Below, one piece after another: positions 47,741-59,200 of a DNA stretch of 64,000 bases. Origin of the DNA: JBBRBB01 sp963830175 (GTDB lineage: Bacteria > Bacteroidota > Bacteroidia > Chitinophagales > Chitinophagaceae); contig CAWHKV010000006.1 of the NCBI GenBank assembly GCA_963830175.1, positions 178,926 to 242,925 on the forward strand, in the 5' to 3' direction. Made by a program: the position numbers and the translations under genes. The notes below the pieces were generated by a model. It was not told the DNA's origin and did not search any database. It saw nothing but the letters and a program-made list of their open reading frames with translations. Each line of letters begins with the position of its first letter. The first letter of the stretch is position 1.

Positions 47741-49075
47741 ATGGAATTAAATTCGCTTACCGCAATTTCACCCGTAGATGGACGCTACAGGAAACAGGTG
47801 TCTCAACTATTTGAATATTTTTCTGAATATGCATTAATAAGATACCGCGTATACGTAGAAATTGAATACTTTATTTTTCTTTCAGAAAAAAAATTCTTCT
47901 CCTTTACTGCCAAACAAAAACAGGCGCTTCGCGATATATTTAAAGATTTCAGCCTCGACGATGCAAACCAGGTTAAGCAAATAGAATCGGTTACAAACCA
48001 CGATGTAAAAGCGGTTGAATATTATTTAAAGCAAAAGCTTGAAAAATCGGGTGCAGGTAATCTAAAAGAATGGGTGCATTTCGGGCTTACTTCGCAAGAC
48101 ATCAATAACACCGCTATACCATTAAGCTGGAAGGTTTGTATGGAGAACGAGTACCTGCCTTCCGTTATTAATTTAGAAAATGCGTTGCATGCTCTGGGCA
48201 AAAAATGGCAGCATATTAGTATGCTGGCCAAAACACACGGGCAGCCCGCTTCGCCAACCAAACTGGGTAAAGAATTCCTGGTATTTGTAGAGCGTATAAA
48301 AAACCAGGTGAACTTATTTTCTCACATTCCTTATTCGGCAAAATTTGGTGGGGCTACAGGTAATTTTAATGCACACCATATCGCATTTCCTGATAAGAAC
48401 TGGGAAAAGCTTGGCAACGAATTCATTGAAAGGCTGGGGCTGCAACGACTGCAATACACGACACAAATTGAACACTACGATAATTTTGCCGCGCAGTTTG
48501 ATGCCATAAAAAGAATAAATACCATTTTAATAGATCTGTGCAGGGACATATGGATGTACATAAGCATGGATTATTTTAAGCAAAAAGTAAAAGCTAACGA
48601 GGTCGGTTCATCTGCCATGCCGCATAAGGTTAATCCCATTGATTTTGAAAATGCGGAAGGCAACCTAGGTATTGCAAATGCGATGCTGCAACATTTTTCT
48701 GAAAAGCTTCCTATAAGTCGTCTTCAGCGAGATTTGACAGATTCAACAGTTTTAAGAAATATAGGGGTACCCATTGCACATATTGTTATTGCCATTCGAT
48801 CGCTGGAAAAAGGATTACAAAAGTTGTTATTGAACGAAGAAAAAATTAATTCGGACCTGGAAAATAACTGGGCTGTAATTGCGGAGGCTATTCAAACCAT
48901 TCTAAGGCGCGAGCAATTTCCAAATGCATACGAAGCTCTTAAAAATTTAACCCGCGGAAATAATAAAATAGACAAACGGTCTATGCATAAATTCATTGAT
49001 GGACTTAACCTTTCATCCAAAGTAAAAAAAGAATTAAAAAACATTACTCCACAAAATTATACAGGGGTCTTTTGA
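47741..49075 (+). CDS. purB: Adenylosuccinate lyase
   Basis: Acts twice in purine synthesis (SAICAR to AICAR, adenylosuccinate to AMP). 444 residues; fumarase/aspartase superfamily. Seen: S-P-V-D-G-R-Y near the start, H-F-G-L-T-S-Q-D-I-N-N-T, K-T-H-G-Q-P-A-S-P-T, and signature G-S-S-A-M-P-H-K-V-N-P-I-D-F-E-N, followed by R-L-Q-R-D-L-T-D-S-T. Longer E. coli-type enzyme rather than the Bacillus type. Confidence 0.96.
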   Translation: MELNSLTAISPVDGRYRKQVSQLFEYFSEYALIRYRVYVEIEYFIFLSEKKFFSFTAKQKQALRDIFKDFSLDDANQVKQIESVTNHDVKAVEYYLKQKLEKSGAGNLKEWVHFGLTSQDINNTAIPLSWKVCMENEYLPSVINLENALHALGKKWQHISMLAKTHGQPASPTKLGKEFLVFVERIKNQVNLFSHIPYSAKFGGATGNFNAHHIAFPDKNWEKLGNEFIERLGLQRLQYTTQIEHYDNFAAQFDAIKRINTILIDLCRDIWMYISMDYFKQKVKANEVGSSAMPHKVNPIDFENAEGNLGIANAMLQHFSEKLPISRLQRDLTDSTVLRNIGVPIAHIVIAIRSLEKGLQKLLLNEEKINSDLENNWAVIAEAIQTILRREQFPNAYEALKNLTRGNNKIDKRSMHKFIDGLNLSSKVKKELKNITPQNYTGVF

Positions 49076-49179
49076 TTTGTTCATCAGCATTTATTCATTT
49101 GTTAACAATAATGTGAAAGTTGCACAATAAAAGCAACTATAATAGCTTTATATGCCTTTAAGGCTGTGCTTAAATTTAT

Positions 49180-51768
49180 ATGACAAGGTCTTTATTCATC
49201 ATTATTTCAACACTTATTACTTTTCTGAGGTTTTCGGCAAACTTGTCTGCCCAAACCACCACAAACATCGGTGGCGTAATTAATAGTTATACGGAAGTAA
49301 AAGGATTTGATTTCTGCGCTAATAAGCTAGAAGTAACTGACGGCTCTTTATTTAAAGTAAACGATACGGTTATTCTTATTCAAATGAAAGGGGCGGTGAT
49401 CGACACCACGAACACTTCAAACTTCGGGACCATCATCGATTATCGTTCTGCAGGGTTTTACGAAATAAATTATATCAAACAGAAAGCTGGCAATACGTTG
49501 TACCTGCAAAATTTTGTGCTGCACAATTATAATATTCCGCTGGGTACGGTGCAACTTGTCAGGGTTCCATCATACAAAAACGCAAGAGTGATTTCTACTT
49601 TAACAGCTCCTGCGTTTAATGGAAAAATTGGTGGGGTTCTGGCATTTATTATAAATGATACACTTGAATTAAATGCGGATCTGGATGTTTCAAACCTTGG
49701 TTTTAAAAAAGGCCGGGGCATAAATAAACACGATGATGCCGCGGTTTGTTATGATGAAAATTATTTTGAATCGCCCACCGTAGGCGCTGCCGCCAGTGAA
49801 AAGGGCGAGAGTTTTACTTTTATAACCCAACCTAAAACAGGCGGGCGGGGCAGAACTGCAAGTGGCGGGGGCGGCGGGCAAATTCATAATTCAGGTGGCG
49901 CGGGGGGTGGAAATGGTGGTGCAGGTGGAAATGGCGGATACCAGTTTGAAGGATGCGGACAAACCACTTTCGACAATGGCGGTATTGGTGGTTCAGCAGC
50001 ATTGTATACCAGTACCGAAAACAGGATATTTTTAGGAGGCGGAGGAGGAGCCGGCCATGCCAATAATACAAAGGGAGACTTTGATCCAGATGGTGGAAAC
50101 GGTGCGGGTATCATTATCATCAGTGCCAGGGTTATTAAAGGCAATAATCGGAATATCATGGCTGATGGACAAAATGGTGCGGCATGCAAAATTGAATTGG
50201 GTAACGATTACCAGTGTAACGAAGGAATGGGTGGCGGCGGTGGCGGCGGCGTGATTTTAATTGAAACAGAAGAATTTAATAATGGAATAAATATTTTGGC
50301 AAGGGGTGGCAAAGGTGCAGACATGGTTCAAACAAATGCAAAAAATCACGGAACGGGTGGTGGTGGTGGTGGTGGCGTTGCATGGATAAATTCTATGACC
50401 CTCCCTGCCTTTGTGAATATTGATGTAGCCGGCGGAAAGAACGGTTTAAACGTTCCTAATGGAAATAACCCCTGGGGGTCGCAACCCGGCGCTGATGGAA
50501 GAAAATTATTAGACCTGCAGTTATCTTATGCCACATCTTTCTTTAGAAAAAACATAGACTCTATAAAAATAACCGATAGCCTTTTGCAATGTGATGCCAT
50601 TGCATTTTCGGGGGAGGCATATACCAACACTTTGCCTGTACTTCAATACCGGTGGGTGTTTGGCGATGGGGATGTTTCAACCCAACAAAATGTAACACAT
50701 GTATATGCAAAGCCAGGCAATTACCAGGTTAAGTTAATCGTAACCGATGCAGGCTATTGCGCAGATAGTATTTCTAAGAATATTAATATCCCCAATTTTA
50801 CTGTAAGCGCTGGTAATGATACCACCGTTTGCGAAAACACTTCATTTATATTAAATGGTAAGGGAGGCGTGTCATTTGCGTGGTCACCTGCACTCTATTT
50901 AAACGACAGCACGCTTGCAAACCCTTCAGGTTCAGGAATTGCAAATACTACAACGTTTTACCTTAAATCTTTTTATTCTACAGGTTGTTATAAAACAGAT
51001 TCAGTTGTTGTAAATGTGTATCCTAAGCCGGTTTTCGGTGTTATAAATGAACAGGTAATATGCAACAAATCAACTGTTCAATTAAATGCGTCTGGCGGTG
51101 ATGAGTTCTCGTGGTCTCCCGCAGCGTCACTAAATAATTCCACTATCAGCAATCCTTTGGCGAGCCCGGGACAAACCACGGTTTATTCAGTAAATATTTT
51201 TGAATCAACCTGTAAAAATTCAACAACCCTTACTACAAAAGTTACCGTGCTTCCCCTGCCATCCGTAAGTGTTTCAAAAAGCAATGATCTGGATTGCATT
51301 AACTATACTTCTAACCTTTCAGCGAGCGGCGCTTTAAGTTATACGTGGTCTCCAGCAGAAGGCCTGAATGATCCGAATATTGGAAACCCCATTGCAAGCC
51401 CTATTGCTTCCACCATTTATACCGTAACCGGGAAGGGTTTTAACGGATGTACAGACACTGCATCCATATCATTAAAAGGGGATTTTAATGGTGAAGCAGT
51501 TTTATTTATGCCAAATGCTTTTACTCCAAACCGCGATGGAAAGAATGATTGTTATGGCATAAAATACCTGGCTACACCTAAAGAGATAAATTTTGCTATT
51601 TATAACCGGTGGGGGCAACGAGTGTTTCAATCATCAAATACAAATGCCTGCTGGGATGGCACTTACAGAGGTTCAGCACAGGCTTCCGGCACCTATATTT
51701 TTATTGTAAAAGCAAATACCGTATGCGGTCCGGTCGAGAAAAAAGGTACCATTGTTTTAATACGATAA
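49180..51768 (+). CDS. Secreted T9SS protein with Gly-rich region, PKD domain and type-B (gliding-motility-associated) C-terminal domain
   Basis: An 862-residue protein. Signal peptide about residues 1-25 (N-L-S-A-Q). The region about 220-400 is Gly-rich with several G-G-G-G-G runs, compatible with a sorting or beta-rich substrate-binding region. A PKD domain sits around residues 465-545 (Y-R-W-V-F-G-D-G-D, H-V-Y-A-K-P-G-N-Y). Three homologous beta repeats with W-S-P-A follow, then the CHU_C/type-B domain: F-M-P-N-A-F-T-P-N-R-D-G-K-N-D, Y-N-R-W-G-Q-R-V-F, G-T-Y-I-F-I-V. It would be exported by T9SS and act on the surface or in the medium; role unknown. Confidence 0.9.
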   Translation: MTRSLFIIISTLITFLRFSANLSAQTTTNIGGVINSYTEVKGFDFCANKLEVTDGSLFKVNDTVILIQMKGAVIDTTNTSNFGTIIDYRSAGFYEINYIKQKAGNTLYLQNFVLHNYNIPLGTVQLVRVPSYKNARVISTLTAPAFNGKIGGVLAFIINDTLELNADLDVSNLGFKKGRGINKHDDAAVCYDENYFESPTVGAAASEKGESFTFITQPKTGGRGRTASGGGGGQIHNSGGAGGGNGGAGGNGGYQFEGCGQTTFDNGGIGGSAALYTSTENRIFLGGGGGAGHANNTKGDFDPDGGNGAGIIIISARVIKGNNRNIMADGQNGAACKIELGNDYQCNEGMGGGGGGGVILIETEEFNNGINILARGGKGADMVQTNAKNHGTGGGGGGGVAWINSMTLPAFVNIDVAGGKNGLNVPNGNNPWGSQPGADGRKLLDLQLSYATSFFRKNIDSIKITDSLLQCDAIAFSGEAYTNTLPVLQYRWVFGDGDVSTQQNVTHVYAKPGNYQVKLIVTDAGYCADSISKNINIPNFTVSAGNDTTVCENTSFILNGKGGVSFAWSPALYLNDSTLANPSGSGIANTTTFYLKSFYSTGCYKTDSVVVNVYPKPVFGVINEQVICNKSTVQLNASGGDEFSWSPAASLNNSTISNPLASPGQTTVYSVNIFESTCKNSTTLTTKVTVLPLPSVSVSKSNDLDCINYTSNLSASGALSYTWSPAEGLNDPNIGNPIASPIASTIYTVTGKGFNGCTDTASISLKGDFNGEAVLFMPNAFTPNRDGKNDCYGIKYLATPKEINFAIYNRWGQRVFQSSNTNACWDGTYRGSAQASGTYIFIVKANTVCGPVEKKGTIVLIR

Positions 51769-51791
51769 AAGCGGCTATTTCTAACCGCTTT
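51768..51791. terminator. Bidirectional terminator between T9SS gene and porin
   Basis: AAAGCGG/CCGCTTT stem around a 10-base loop (51768-51791), with A-rich and T-rich ends. It lies between convergent genes ending at 51768 and 51817. Confidence 0.6.
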
Positions 51792-51816
51792 ATTGTGTAG
51801 TAATATGAGTACGGAT

Positions 51817-52890
51817 CTAAAAGTGATAGGTTGCAGCCAAGATAAAGGATGATGTATTTTTTGAAAGGCTACCGTCGTGCTGCGCAAAGACCGCATTCTT
51901 GGCATTATCGTACCTCAATTCAGGAATGATGGTAAGATTATCTATTTTAAAGTTTGCACTAAGCGTGGTTTCAAAACCACTTCCGCTTTCACCAAAAATT
52001 CCCAATACGGTGTGATCATCTGACAGGTATTCACCTCGCAATGTGAAACCCAGCCATTCTGATGGATCGGCATTCACATATAGGGCTGAACCCCACCAGG
52101 AATTTCCATCAGTCCATTTACCTACATATTTTCCACTCCTTGCCTGGTAAGTGCCATTGAATCCCAGGCTGAAGGCATCCGATAAACCATAGGTAAGTAC
52201 AATATCTCCCTGGTAAAGGCGGGCAGAATCAGTTTGTTTTCCACCCTGGAAATTCAGGTACGCCTTCACCTTATCATCTTTGGACGATGTGCTGAACTGC
52301 CCAATAACTGTTTTGGGCATGTTTGTGGCTGTTTTAAAATCTGTAGGATTAGCAAGGCCTAACATAATGGCACTTTTTCCGCCAAGGGCAAAATCTGCTT
52401 TAACCCCGGTATGTAAAAAAGGTCCGTAAGAAAACATATAACTCATGCTGTAATTGCGGTTTAGATAGGCATCTACCACTTCATAACCAATGTGAGTGGC
52501 CCAACTGCCGAAAGTAAATTTTAACGCATCAACCGGTGAGTAGGTTACGTAAAGTTGCTTTACAGCAAACCTTGAATAGCTGCTGCCCGCATAATCAGTA
52601 TAAGAAAATTCATCAGCGCGCAGACCAAAACCGAGGTCGGCCACCATCCCGACTTTACCGAAAGAAGATTCTGCTTTTATAGACGCCATCCCTAATTCAA
52701 AAGAATTGTTTGAATTGGTAAAACTTGTAATATTATTTAAATGAGGACTTTCCGGGTTACTAAAATTATACCTATAATAGGCATCGGCTGAACCTGAAAA
52801 ATTAAAGGAAGCCACTTTTGTTGAATCCTGTGAATAAGCACCCAGGAAAAAGCCTGAGAGTAAGTTAAGCAGAATAATTTTTTTAAACAT
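51817..52890 (-). CDS. Outer-membrane porin (beta-barrel)
   Basis: A 357-residue outer-membrane protein with signal peptide 1-20 (A-Y-S-Q). The mature part is built of alternating beta strands and ends in I-L-A-A-T-Y-H-F, the usual terminal aromatic of outer-membrane barrels. Motifs such as Y-A-D/A-Y-Y-R-Y-N and F-T-F-G-S-W-A-T fit the putative beta-barrel porin-2 type. Gene order porin-amt-gltD-gltB suggests a role in nitrogen or ammonium uptake (inference). Own transcript after amt is likely. Confidence 0.82.
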   Translation of the reverse strand: MFKKIILLNLLSGFFLGAYSQDSTKVASFNFSGSADAYYRYNFSNPESPHLNNITSFTNSNNSFELGMASIKAESSFGKVGMVADLGFGLRADEFSYTDYAGSSYSRFAVKQLYVTYSPVDALKFTFGSWATHIGYEVVDAYLNRNYSMSYMFSYGPFLHTGVKADFALGGKSAIMLGLANPTDFKTATNMPKTVIGQFSTSSKDDKVKAYLNFQGGKQTDSARLYQGDIVLTYGLSDAFSLGFNGTYQARSGKYVGKWTDGNSWWGSALYVNADPSEWLGFTLRGEYLSDDHTVLGIFGESGSGFETTLSANFKIDNLTIIPELRYDNAKNAVFAQHDGSLSKNTSSFILAATYHF

Positions 52891-53007
52891 GTTGCTTGAA
52901 TTTTTGGTTTACAATAAAACTTACAATTCCATATGGCAGGAAGTAATACTTCTTTCAAGCAAATCGTGGGTTTAACGTTATCGGAAAAACGTTGAGAGAA
53001 AAGTTTA

Positions 53008-53039
53008 TAAAAAGCCGGTGCCTGTAGAATTCACCGGCT
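53008..53039 (-). terminator. Intrinsic terminator after amt
   Basis: Perfect 8-base stem AGCCGGTG/CACCGGCT (53013-53020 and 53032-53039) with an 11-base loop. On the minus strand it is followed by a run of T (53012-53008), so it ends the leftward amt transcript before the porin gene. Confidence 0.8.
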
Positions 53040-53052
53040 GTATAGATATGAT

Positions 53053-54440
53053 TTAGGGTAATATTGTTTCTTCTTTAATAACACCGTTGGTCTCTACCAG
53101 TAAAGTGCCCTGCATATATTTTTCATTATGCTGAGATTCATCCAGCCCTGGGCTTCTTCAACTTCGCTAACCCTTAATGGAACAATGAAATTGATGAACT
53201 TAAAAATTAGGTAACTTACCACAAAGCTGTACACAACCACAATCACCATCGCTTTAATCTGGGTTAAAAAAAATGCGGTACCACCATAAAATAACCCATC
53301 TGCTCCAGCGGAGTTAACAGTGGTTGTTGCAAAAATGCCGGTCATAACCATACCAACCATACCGCCAATACCATGGCAGGGAAATACATCCAATGTATCA
53401 TCCAGTCTTGATTTTGATTTATAGTATACAGCGAGGTTTGAAATAATGGCCGCAACAACCCCAATAAAAATACTTTGTGGAATGGCTACAAAGCCGGCAG
53501 CCGGCGTAATGGCAACAAGACCTACAACAGCACCAATGCAAAATCCCAGAACTGATGGTTTTTTCCCACGCAGCACATCAAAAAACATCCAGGATAATCC
53601 TGCAGCAGCTGCGGCTGTATTTGTAGTTGCAAAAGCTGAAACCGATAGGGCATTGGCACCTAAAGCTGATCCTGCATTAAATCCGAACCAGCCAAACCAC
53701 AACAAACCAGTACCAATTAATACATAAGGAATATTAGATGGTGGAATTTCAGTGTGTGTAAGATGCACTTTTCTGCGTTTAAGCACCATGGCGCCGGCAA
53801 GGGCAGCACAACCTGCTGAAATGTGTACTACAGTTCCGCCTGCAAAATCCAGGGCTCCCATTTTAAATAAAAAGCCATCGGGATGCCAGGACCAGTGTGC
53901 AAGCGGTGCGTAGACAAGCACGCCAAATAAAACAATAAATAGTACATAGGCTGTAAACCGAATACGTTCTGCTACTGCACCTACCACCAAGCCAGGAGTG
54001 ATAATGGCAAACATCAACTGAAAGAGCGCAAATAATGTAACAGGAATGGTTGGGGCTAAACTCCATGGCGCACCTGAAGCCATGTCTTTAAAAAAAAGAT
54101 TTGTCATGGGGTTACCAATAAAACCGCCAATGTCGTCGCCAAAGGCAAGGCTATAGCCCACAACAATCCATAAAACACTAACAATTCCTGCGGAAATAAG
54201 ACTTTTAATCATGGTAGAAATAACATTTTTTCTATGCACCATGCCGCCATAAAAAAATGCAAGTCCGGGGGTCATTAAAAAAACCAGTGCTGTTGCAACG
54301 ATCATCCAGGCAATATCAGAGGAATTATAAACGCCCGCCTCATCATTAAAGAGGGGAAGGCTGGGAATAAAAATACTTGCAAGAGCAATCAAAGAAAGAA
54401 TTACAAAAGGTGCTGTTCTTTGAAGTGAGGTTTTTTTCAT
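53053..54440 (-). CDS. amt: Ammonium transporter, C-terminal frameshift
   Basis: Inner-membrane ammonium channel with about 11 membrane segments. Core motifs: D-F-A-G-G-T-V-V-H-I-S-A-G (first pore His) and F-P-C-H-G-I-G-G-M-V-G (second pore His), F-F-G-W-type N-terminus. In the reading as given the protein stops at 53094 with an anomalous end; adding one base near 53145-53152 gives a continuation L-D-E-S-Q-H-N-E-K-Y-M-Q-G-T-L and stop at 53053, which matches the conserved cytoplasmic tail of this phylum's transporters. Hence a deletion error is likely. No glnK is visible downstream. Adjoins gltBD and a porin. Confidence 0.92.
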
Positions 54441-54602
54441 GCGATCTTCATTTACGTGTTAAAAATTTTAATAATATAAATTATTAATACAAGAATACTC
54501 ATAAAATATGTTTTGTTAAGTAAATAAATCAATTATTTATTAACAATAATCATTTACTTAATTTATTAATGGATAAATCATGGTTTTGTAACCCTTATTC
54601 AC

Positions 54603-54639
54603 AAAAAAAACTCATATAGTTTTATATTCTATATGAGTT
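54603..54639 (-). terminator. Intrinsic terminator of the gltBD operon
   Basis: An 11-base perfect stem AACTCATATAG/CTATATGAGTT with a 9-base loop (54609-54639). On the minus strand it is followed by eight T (54610-54603, partly in the stem). It ends the leftward gltB-gltD message. Confidence 0.85.
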
Positions 54640-54662
54640 AAGCAAATGTTTAAAATCAATAT

Positions 54663-56171
54663 TCAGACGTACTGTGGAGCTATAATATTTTCATCTTTAC
54701 TTTCAAGCCGGCTGAATCCCATTAAAAATTCATCAACTTTCCTGGCGCATTCTCTTCCTTCACTAATCGCCCAAACAACCAGGGATTGTCCGCGACGCAT
54801 ATCTCCGCATGAAAAAACTTTTGGAATATTGGTTTGAAAATGCTTTTCCGAAGCTTTTACATTTCCACGATCATCCAGGTCTATGTCCAATTCTTTAAGA
54901 AAGCCATTATACTCAGGATGCAAAAACCCCATTGCCAGAAAAGCGGCATTGCAGGGAATTTCCCGCTCACTACCCGGTATCTCTACGAAATGTGCAGGTC
55001 GTCCATCATCCAGAATTTTCCATTCCAGGTCTGCAATTCTTAATGCTTTTAGTTTTCCCTGTTCATCTTTTATAAATGCTTTAGTTGTTACCGCCCAATT
55101 TCTTTCACAACCCTCTTCGTGACTGGAGGTTGTTTTAAGCACCATTGGGTAGGTTGGCCATGGCATGTGAGGGGTGCGGTCGTTAGATGGTTTAGGTAAT
55201 AATTCAAATTGCGTTATCGATTTTGCTTTTTGCCTTACAGATGTACCCACACAATCGCTACCGGTATCACCGCCGCCTATTACCACCACATGCTTGCCTT
55301 CTACAGTTATGTGATCAGGGTAAATGTTACTTTCTATTTTGCGGTTTACCAGCGGATCTTTTGAAGCAACCCTTTTGTTTTGTTGTTTCAGAAATTCCAT
55401 GGCGAAGTAAATGCCTGATGCATCCCGCCCCGGGATATCCAAATTGCGGGGCACCGTTGAACCACCGGCTAAAACAATAGAATGATATTCCCTAAGGAGG
55501 TTATTTAACCCAACATTTACCCCAACATTCGCGTTGCATTTAAATACGATTCCTTCTTCTTCCATTAATTTTATACGGCGATCGATCACCCATTTTTCAA
55601 GTTTAAAATCGGGGATGCCATAGCGGAGGAGCCCGCCCGGAGCGTCATCCCGTTCATATACTGTTACCGAATGCCCTGCATAATTTAGTTGCGCCGCCGC
55701 GGCCATACCTGCAGGACCAGAACCAACCACCGCTATCTTTTTGCCTGTTCGCATGTTGGGCTTGCGAATTTTTACCAGACCTTTTTCAAAAGCGATTTCT
55801 ATAATATGCTTTTCAATTTCTTCAATAGTTATGGCGGGTTGATTTATACCCAGCACACAGGCACTTTCACATGGCGCAGGACAAATTCTACCAGTGAATT
55901 CCGGAAAGTTATTGGTTGAATCCAATATGTCGTAAGCCTCCTCCCAACTTTGCCTGTACACAGCATCATTAAACTCGGGAATAATGTTACCTAATGGGCA
56001 TCCGTTATGGCAAAAGGGAATACCACAGTCCATGCATCGTGCAGACTGTTGGTTGAGCTTTTCAGGAGTGTACTGGTTAATGAATTCATTATAATCGTTT
56101 TTACGCTCCTGCACCGGGCGTTTCGTCGGCAGCTCTCTTGTAAACTCTAAGAAACCTGTGGGTTTGCCCAT
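54663..56171 (-). CDS. gltD: Glutamate synthase small subunit
   Basis: Provides electrons from NAD(P)H to the large subunit. 502 residues. The N-terminus has two 4Fe-4S motifs (C-M-D-C-G-I-P-F-C ... C-P-L-G and C-P-A-P-C-E-S-A-C), FAD loop G-S-G-P-A-G-M-A, D-A-P-G-G-L-L-R-Y-G-I-P-D, NADPH loop G-G-G-D-T-G-S-D-C and C-terminal S-C-G-D-M-R-R-G-Q-S-L-V-V. Downstream of gltB with a 47-base gap, so one operon. Confidence 0.97.
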   Translation of the reverse strand: MGKPTGFLEFTRELPTKRPVQERKNDYNEFINQYTPEKLNQQSARCMDCGIPFCHNGCPLGNIIPEFNDAVYRQSWEEAYDILDSTNNFPEFTGRICPAPCESACVLGINQPAITIEEIEKHIIEIAFEKGLVKIRKPNMRTGKKIAVVGSGPAGMAAAAQLNYAGHSVTVYERDDAPGGLLRYGIPDFKLEKWVIDRRIKLMEEEGIVFKCNANVGVNVGLNNLLREYHSIVLAGGSTVPRNLDIPGRDASGIYFAMEFLKQQNKRVASKDPLVNRKIESNIYPDHITVEGKHVVVIGGGDTGSDCVGTSVRQKAKSITQFELLPKPSNDRTPHMPWPTYPMVLKTTSSHEEGCERNWAVTTKAFIKDEQGKLKALRIADLEWKILDDGRPAHFVEIPGSEREIPCNAAFLAMGFLHPEYNGFLKELDIDLDDRGNVKASEKHFQTNIPKVFSCGDMRRGQSLVVWAISEGRECARKVDEFLMGFSRLESKDENIIAPQYV

Positions 56172-56218
56172 ATTAAATAATTAGTTGAATGAATTAATTT
56201 GTTATGCGGAAAAGCAGG

Positions 56219-59200
56219 TTAATGTTTTTGAGATTTAACCGGTATTTGAACAATTCTTGACGCCAGTACTTTCTTGTATTCTTTAGGAAATACTTTAATG
56301 AAGTGATGTAACTGGTTTTCAAAATCATCAATTAAAAATTTACCAACGGTGCTATCGGTATAATGAACATGCCGGGAGATCATAGTATGCAGCAGAGCTG
56401 CATCATTATTATCAAGGGGATCAACATCAACCATTTCTGTATTGCACATAATGGAGAATTTATTTTGCAAATCATACACATATGCAATACCGCCACTCAT
56501 GCCTGCAGCAAAATTTCGCCCGGTTTCTCCGAGAATTATTACAGTTCCGCCGGTCATATATTCACATCCGTGGTCTCCCACACCTTCTACAACCACACTT
56601 GCACCAGAATTGCGCACGCCAAATCTTTCACCGGCTTTGCCTCTTATATAAGACTCTCCCGAGGTTGCACCGTAAAACGCCACATTACCTATAATGATAT
56701 TTTCTTCAGGTACATAACCGGCATTTGCCGGCGGATACACAATTAATTTTGCACCACTTAACCCCTTTCCAAAATAATCATTTCCGTCACCTTCCAATTC
56801 AAGGGTGACGCCCCGGGTATTAAAGGCGCCAAAACTTTGACCTGCCGTGCCATTTATTTTAAAATGAATGGTATCATCAGGTAAGCCATCTGCCTTATAT
56901 ATCTTGGTTATTTCATTAGACAAAATGGTACCTGTTGTTCTGTTCGTGTTTTTGATCTCAAGATTGGCGTAAACCTTCTCTCCTTTAAGCAGAGCCGGCT
57001 GCGCAAGCCGCAGCATTTCCCAATCGAGTACATCTTCCAGTTGGTGATCCTGCAATTCTGACTGATACAGACCAACACTATCATCAGCAGGTTCTTTATA
57101 AAGAATGGGCGAAAGATCCAGGTTATTATATTTCCAGTGTTTTATGTTTTCTTTCATTTCGAGGCAATCTGCCTGACCGATCATTTCATTCACGGTTTTG
57201 AATCCAAGGTCGGCCATAATTTCACGAAGTTCCTGCACAAGGAATTTAAAGAGATTTACCACGTAATCGGCATCGCCTGTAAATCTTTTCCGTAATTCAG
57301 GATCTTGTGTTGCAACCCCAACCGGGCATGTGTTTAAATGGCACTTACGCATCATTATACATCCTTCGGTTACCAAAGCGGCTGTAGCAACCCCCCACTC
57401 TTCTGCGCCAAGCAAAGCCGCCACAGCAATGTCACGACCGGTCTTAAGTTGCCCGTCAGCCTGCACTACAATACGGCTTCGTAATTTGTTTTTTACCAGG
57501 GTTTGATGTGTTTCGGCTAAACCAAGTTCCCATGGCAAACCGGCATGTTTAATTGAACTGATGGGCGATGCACCTGTACCTCCATCATGCCCGGAAATCA
57601 GTACCACATCTGCCTTTGCTTTTGCAACGCCGGCAGCAATAGTACCTACACCTGCCTTTGAAACAAGCTTTACATTGATGCGGGCCTTCCTGTTACTGTT
57701 TTTAAGATCGAAGATCAGTTGTGCGAGGTCTTCAATAGAATAAATATCGTGGTGTGGGGGCGGAGAAATAAGTCCTACACCCGGGGTTGCATGTCTTGTT
57801 TTTCCAATCCAGTCATCCACTTTATGTCCCGGCAACTGGCCACCTTCGCCGGGCTTCGCTCCCTGCGCCATTTTTATTTGCAATTCATCTGCCTCTGATA
57901 AATAATAACTCGTAACCCCAAACCGTGCAGAAGCAACTTGTTTTATTGAAGACCGCATACTATCCCCATTTGGCAATGGCAGGTAGCGGCTTTCATCTTC
58001 CCCACCCTCTCCTGTATTGCTTTTACCACCGAGACGGTTCATTGCAATGGCCAGTGTTGTGTGAGCCTCCCAGGAAATGGAACCAAAACTCATGGCGCCT
58101 GTTGCAAACCTTCTAAAAATATTTTCTGCAGGTTCTACTTCATCTATTGATACCGAAGGCCTTGTTTTTTTAAATTGAAACAGCCCTCTTAGTGTGCAGG
58201 CTTTCTCACTTTGATCATTAACAAGTTTAGAATACTTTTTAAAAATGTTATAATCATTCATTCTTGTTGAGTATTGCAACAAATGAATGGTTTGGGGATT
58301 GAATAAGTGAAACTCTCCCTTTCTTTTCCATTGGTAATAACCGCCAACTGGTAAACGATCTACCGGAATTTCTTTTTTACTGAATGCAAAGAAATGACGG
58401 GCTAAAATTTCCTTTGCAATTTCATCAAGTCCCATGCCCTCTATGCGGGAGGTGCTTCCTGAAAAATAATGATTAACAACATCTCTATTCAATCCAATTA
58501 TTTCAAAAATTTGCGCACCCTGGTAGGATTGTAGCGTGGAGATACCCATTTTTGAGAATACCTTCAGTAACCCATCTCCGACCGCTTTTATATAATTCTT
58601 TTTAAGTTCTTCAACATCCCAGTTGGTGTCTAACTTGCCCTTAAGTTTCATATCCCGAATGGTGGAAAGTGCTAAATATGGGTTAATTGCTGTTGCACCA
58701 TAACCGATGAGGCATGCAAAATGATGCACTTCCCAAACATCGCCGGCTTCTACAACAATACCTACCTGCCCACGTAAACCTTTTCGGATAAGGTGGTGAT
58801 GCACTGCTGCGGTTGCAAGCAAAGAAGGTATAGGCGCATGTTCACTGTCTATTGCACGATCTGTTAATATCAAGACTTCAAATCCATCCTCAACTGCATC
58901 TGCTGCATAGCGGCAAAGTCTTTCTATACCGGCTTTAAGAGACCCAGGTTTGCCATCGGCGCGAAAATAAGTTTGCAAAGATTTAGCCTGGAAAATGCCT
59001 GTGTCAATGCTACGCATTTTTTCAAGCTCATGATTATTTAGCACAGGATGCTTTAATGCCACAGTGTGACACGCCAAAGGATCTTCCACTAAAATGTTTC
59101 CATTATTACCAACAAATGCGGCTAAAGACATAACCATCTTTTCACGAATTGGATCGATGGGCGGATTTGTTACCTGCGCAAATAATTGTTTAAAGTAATT

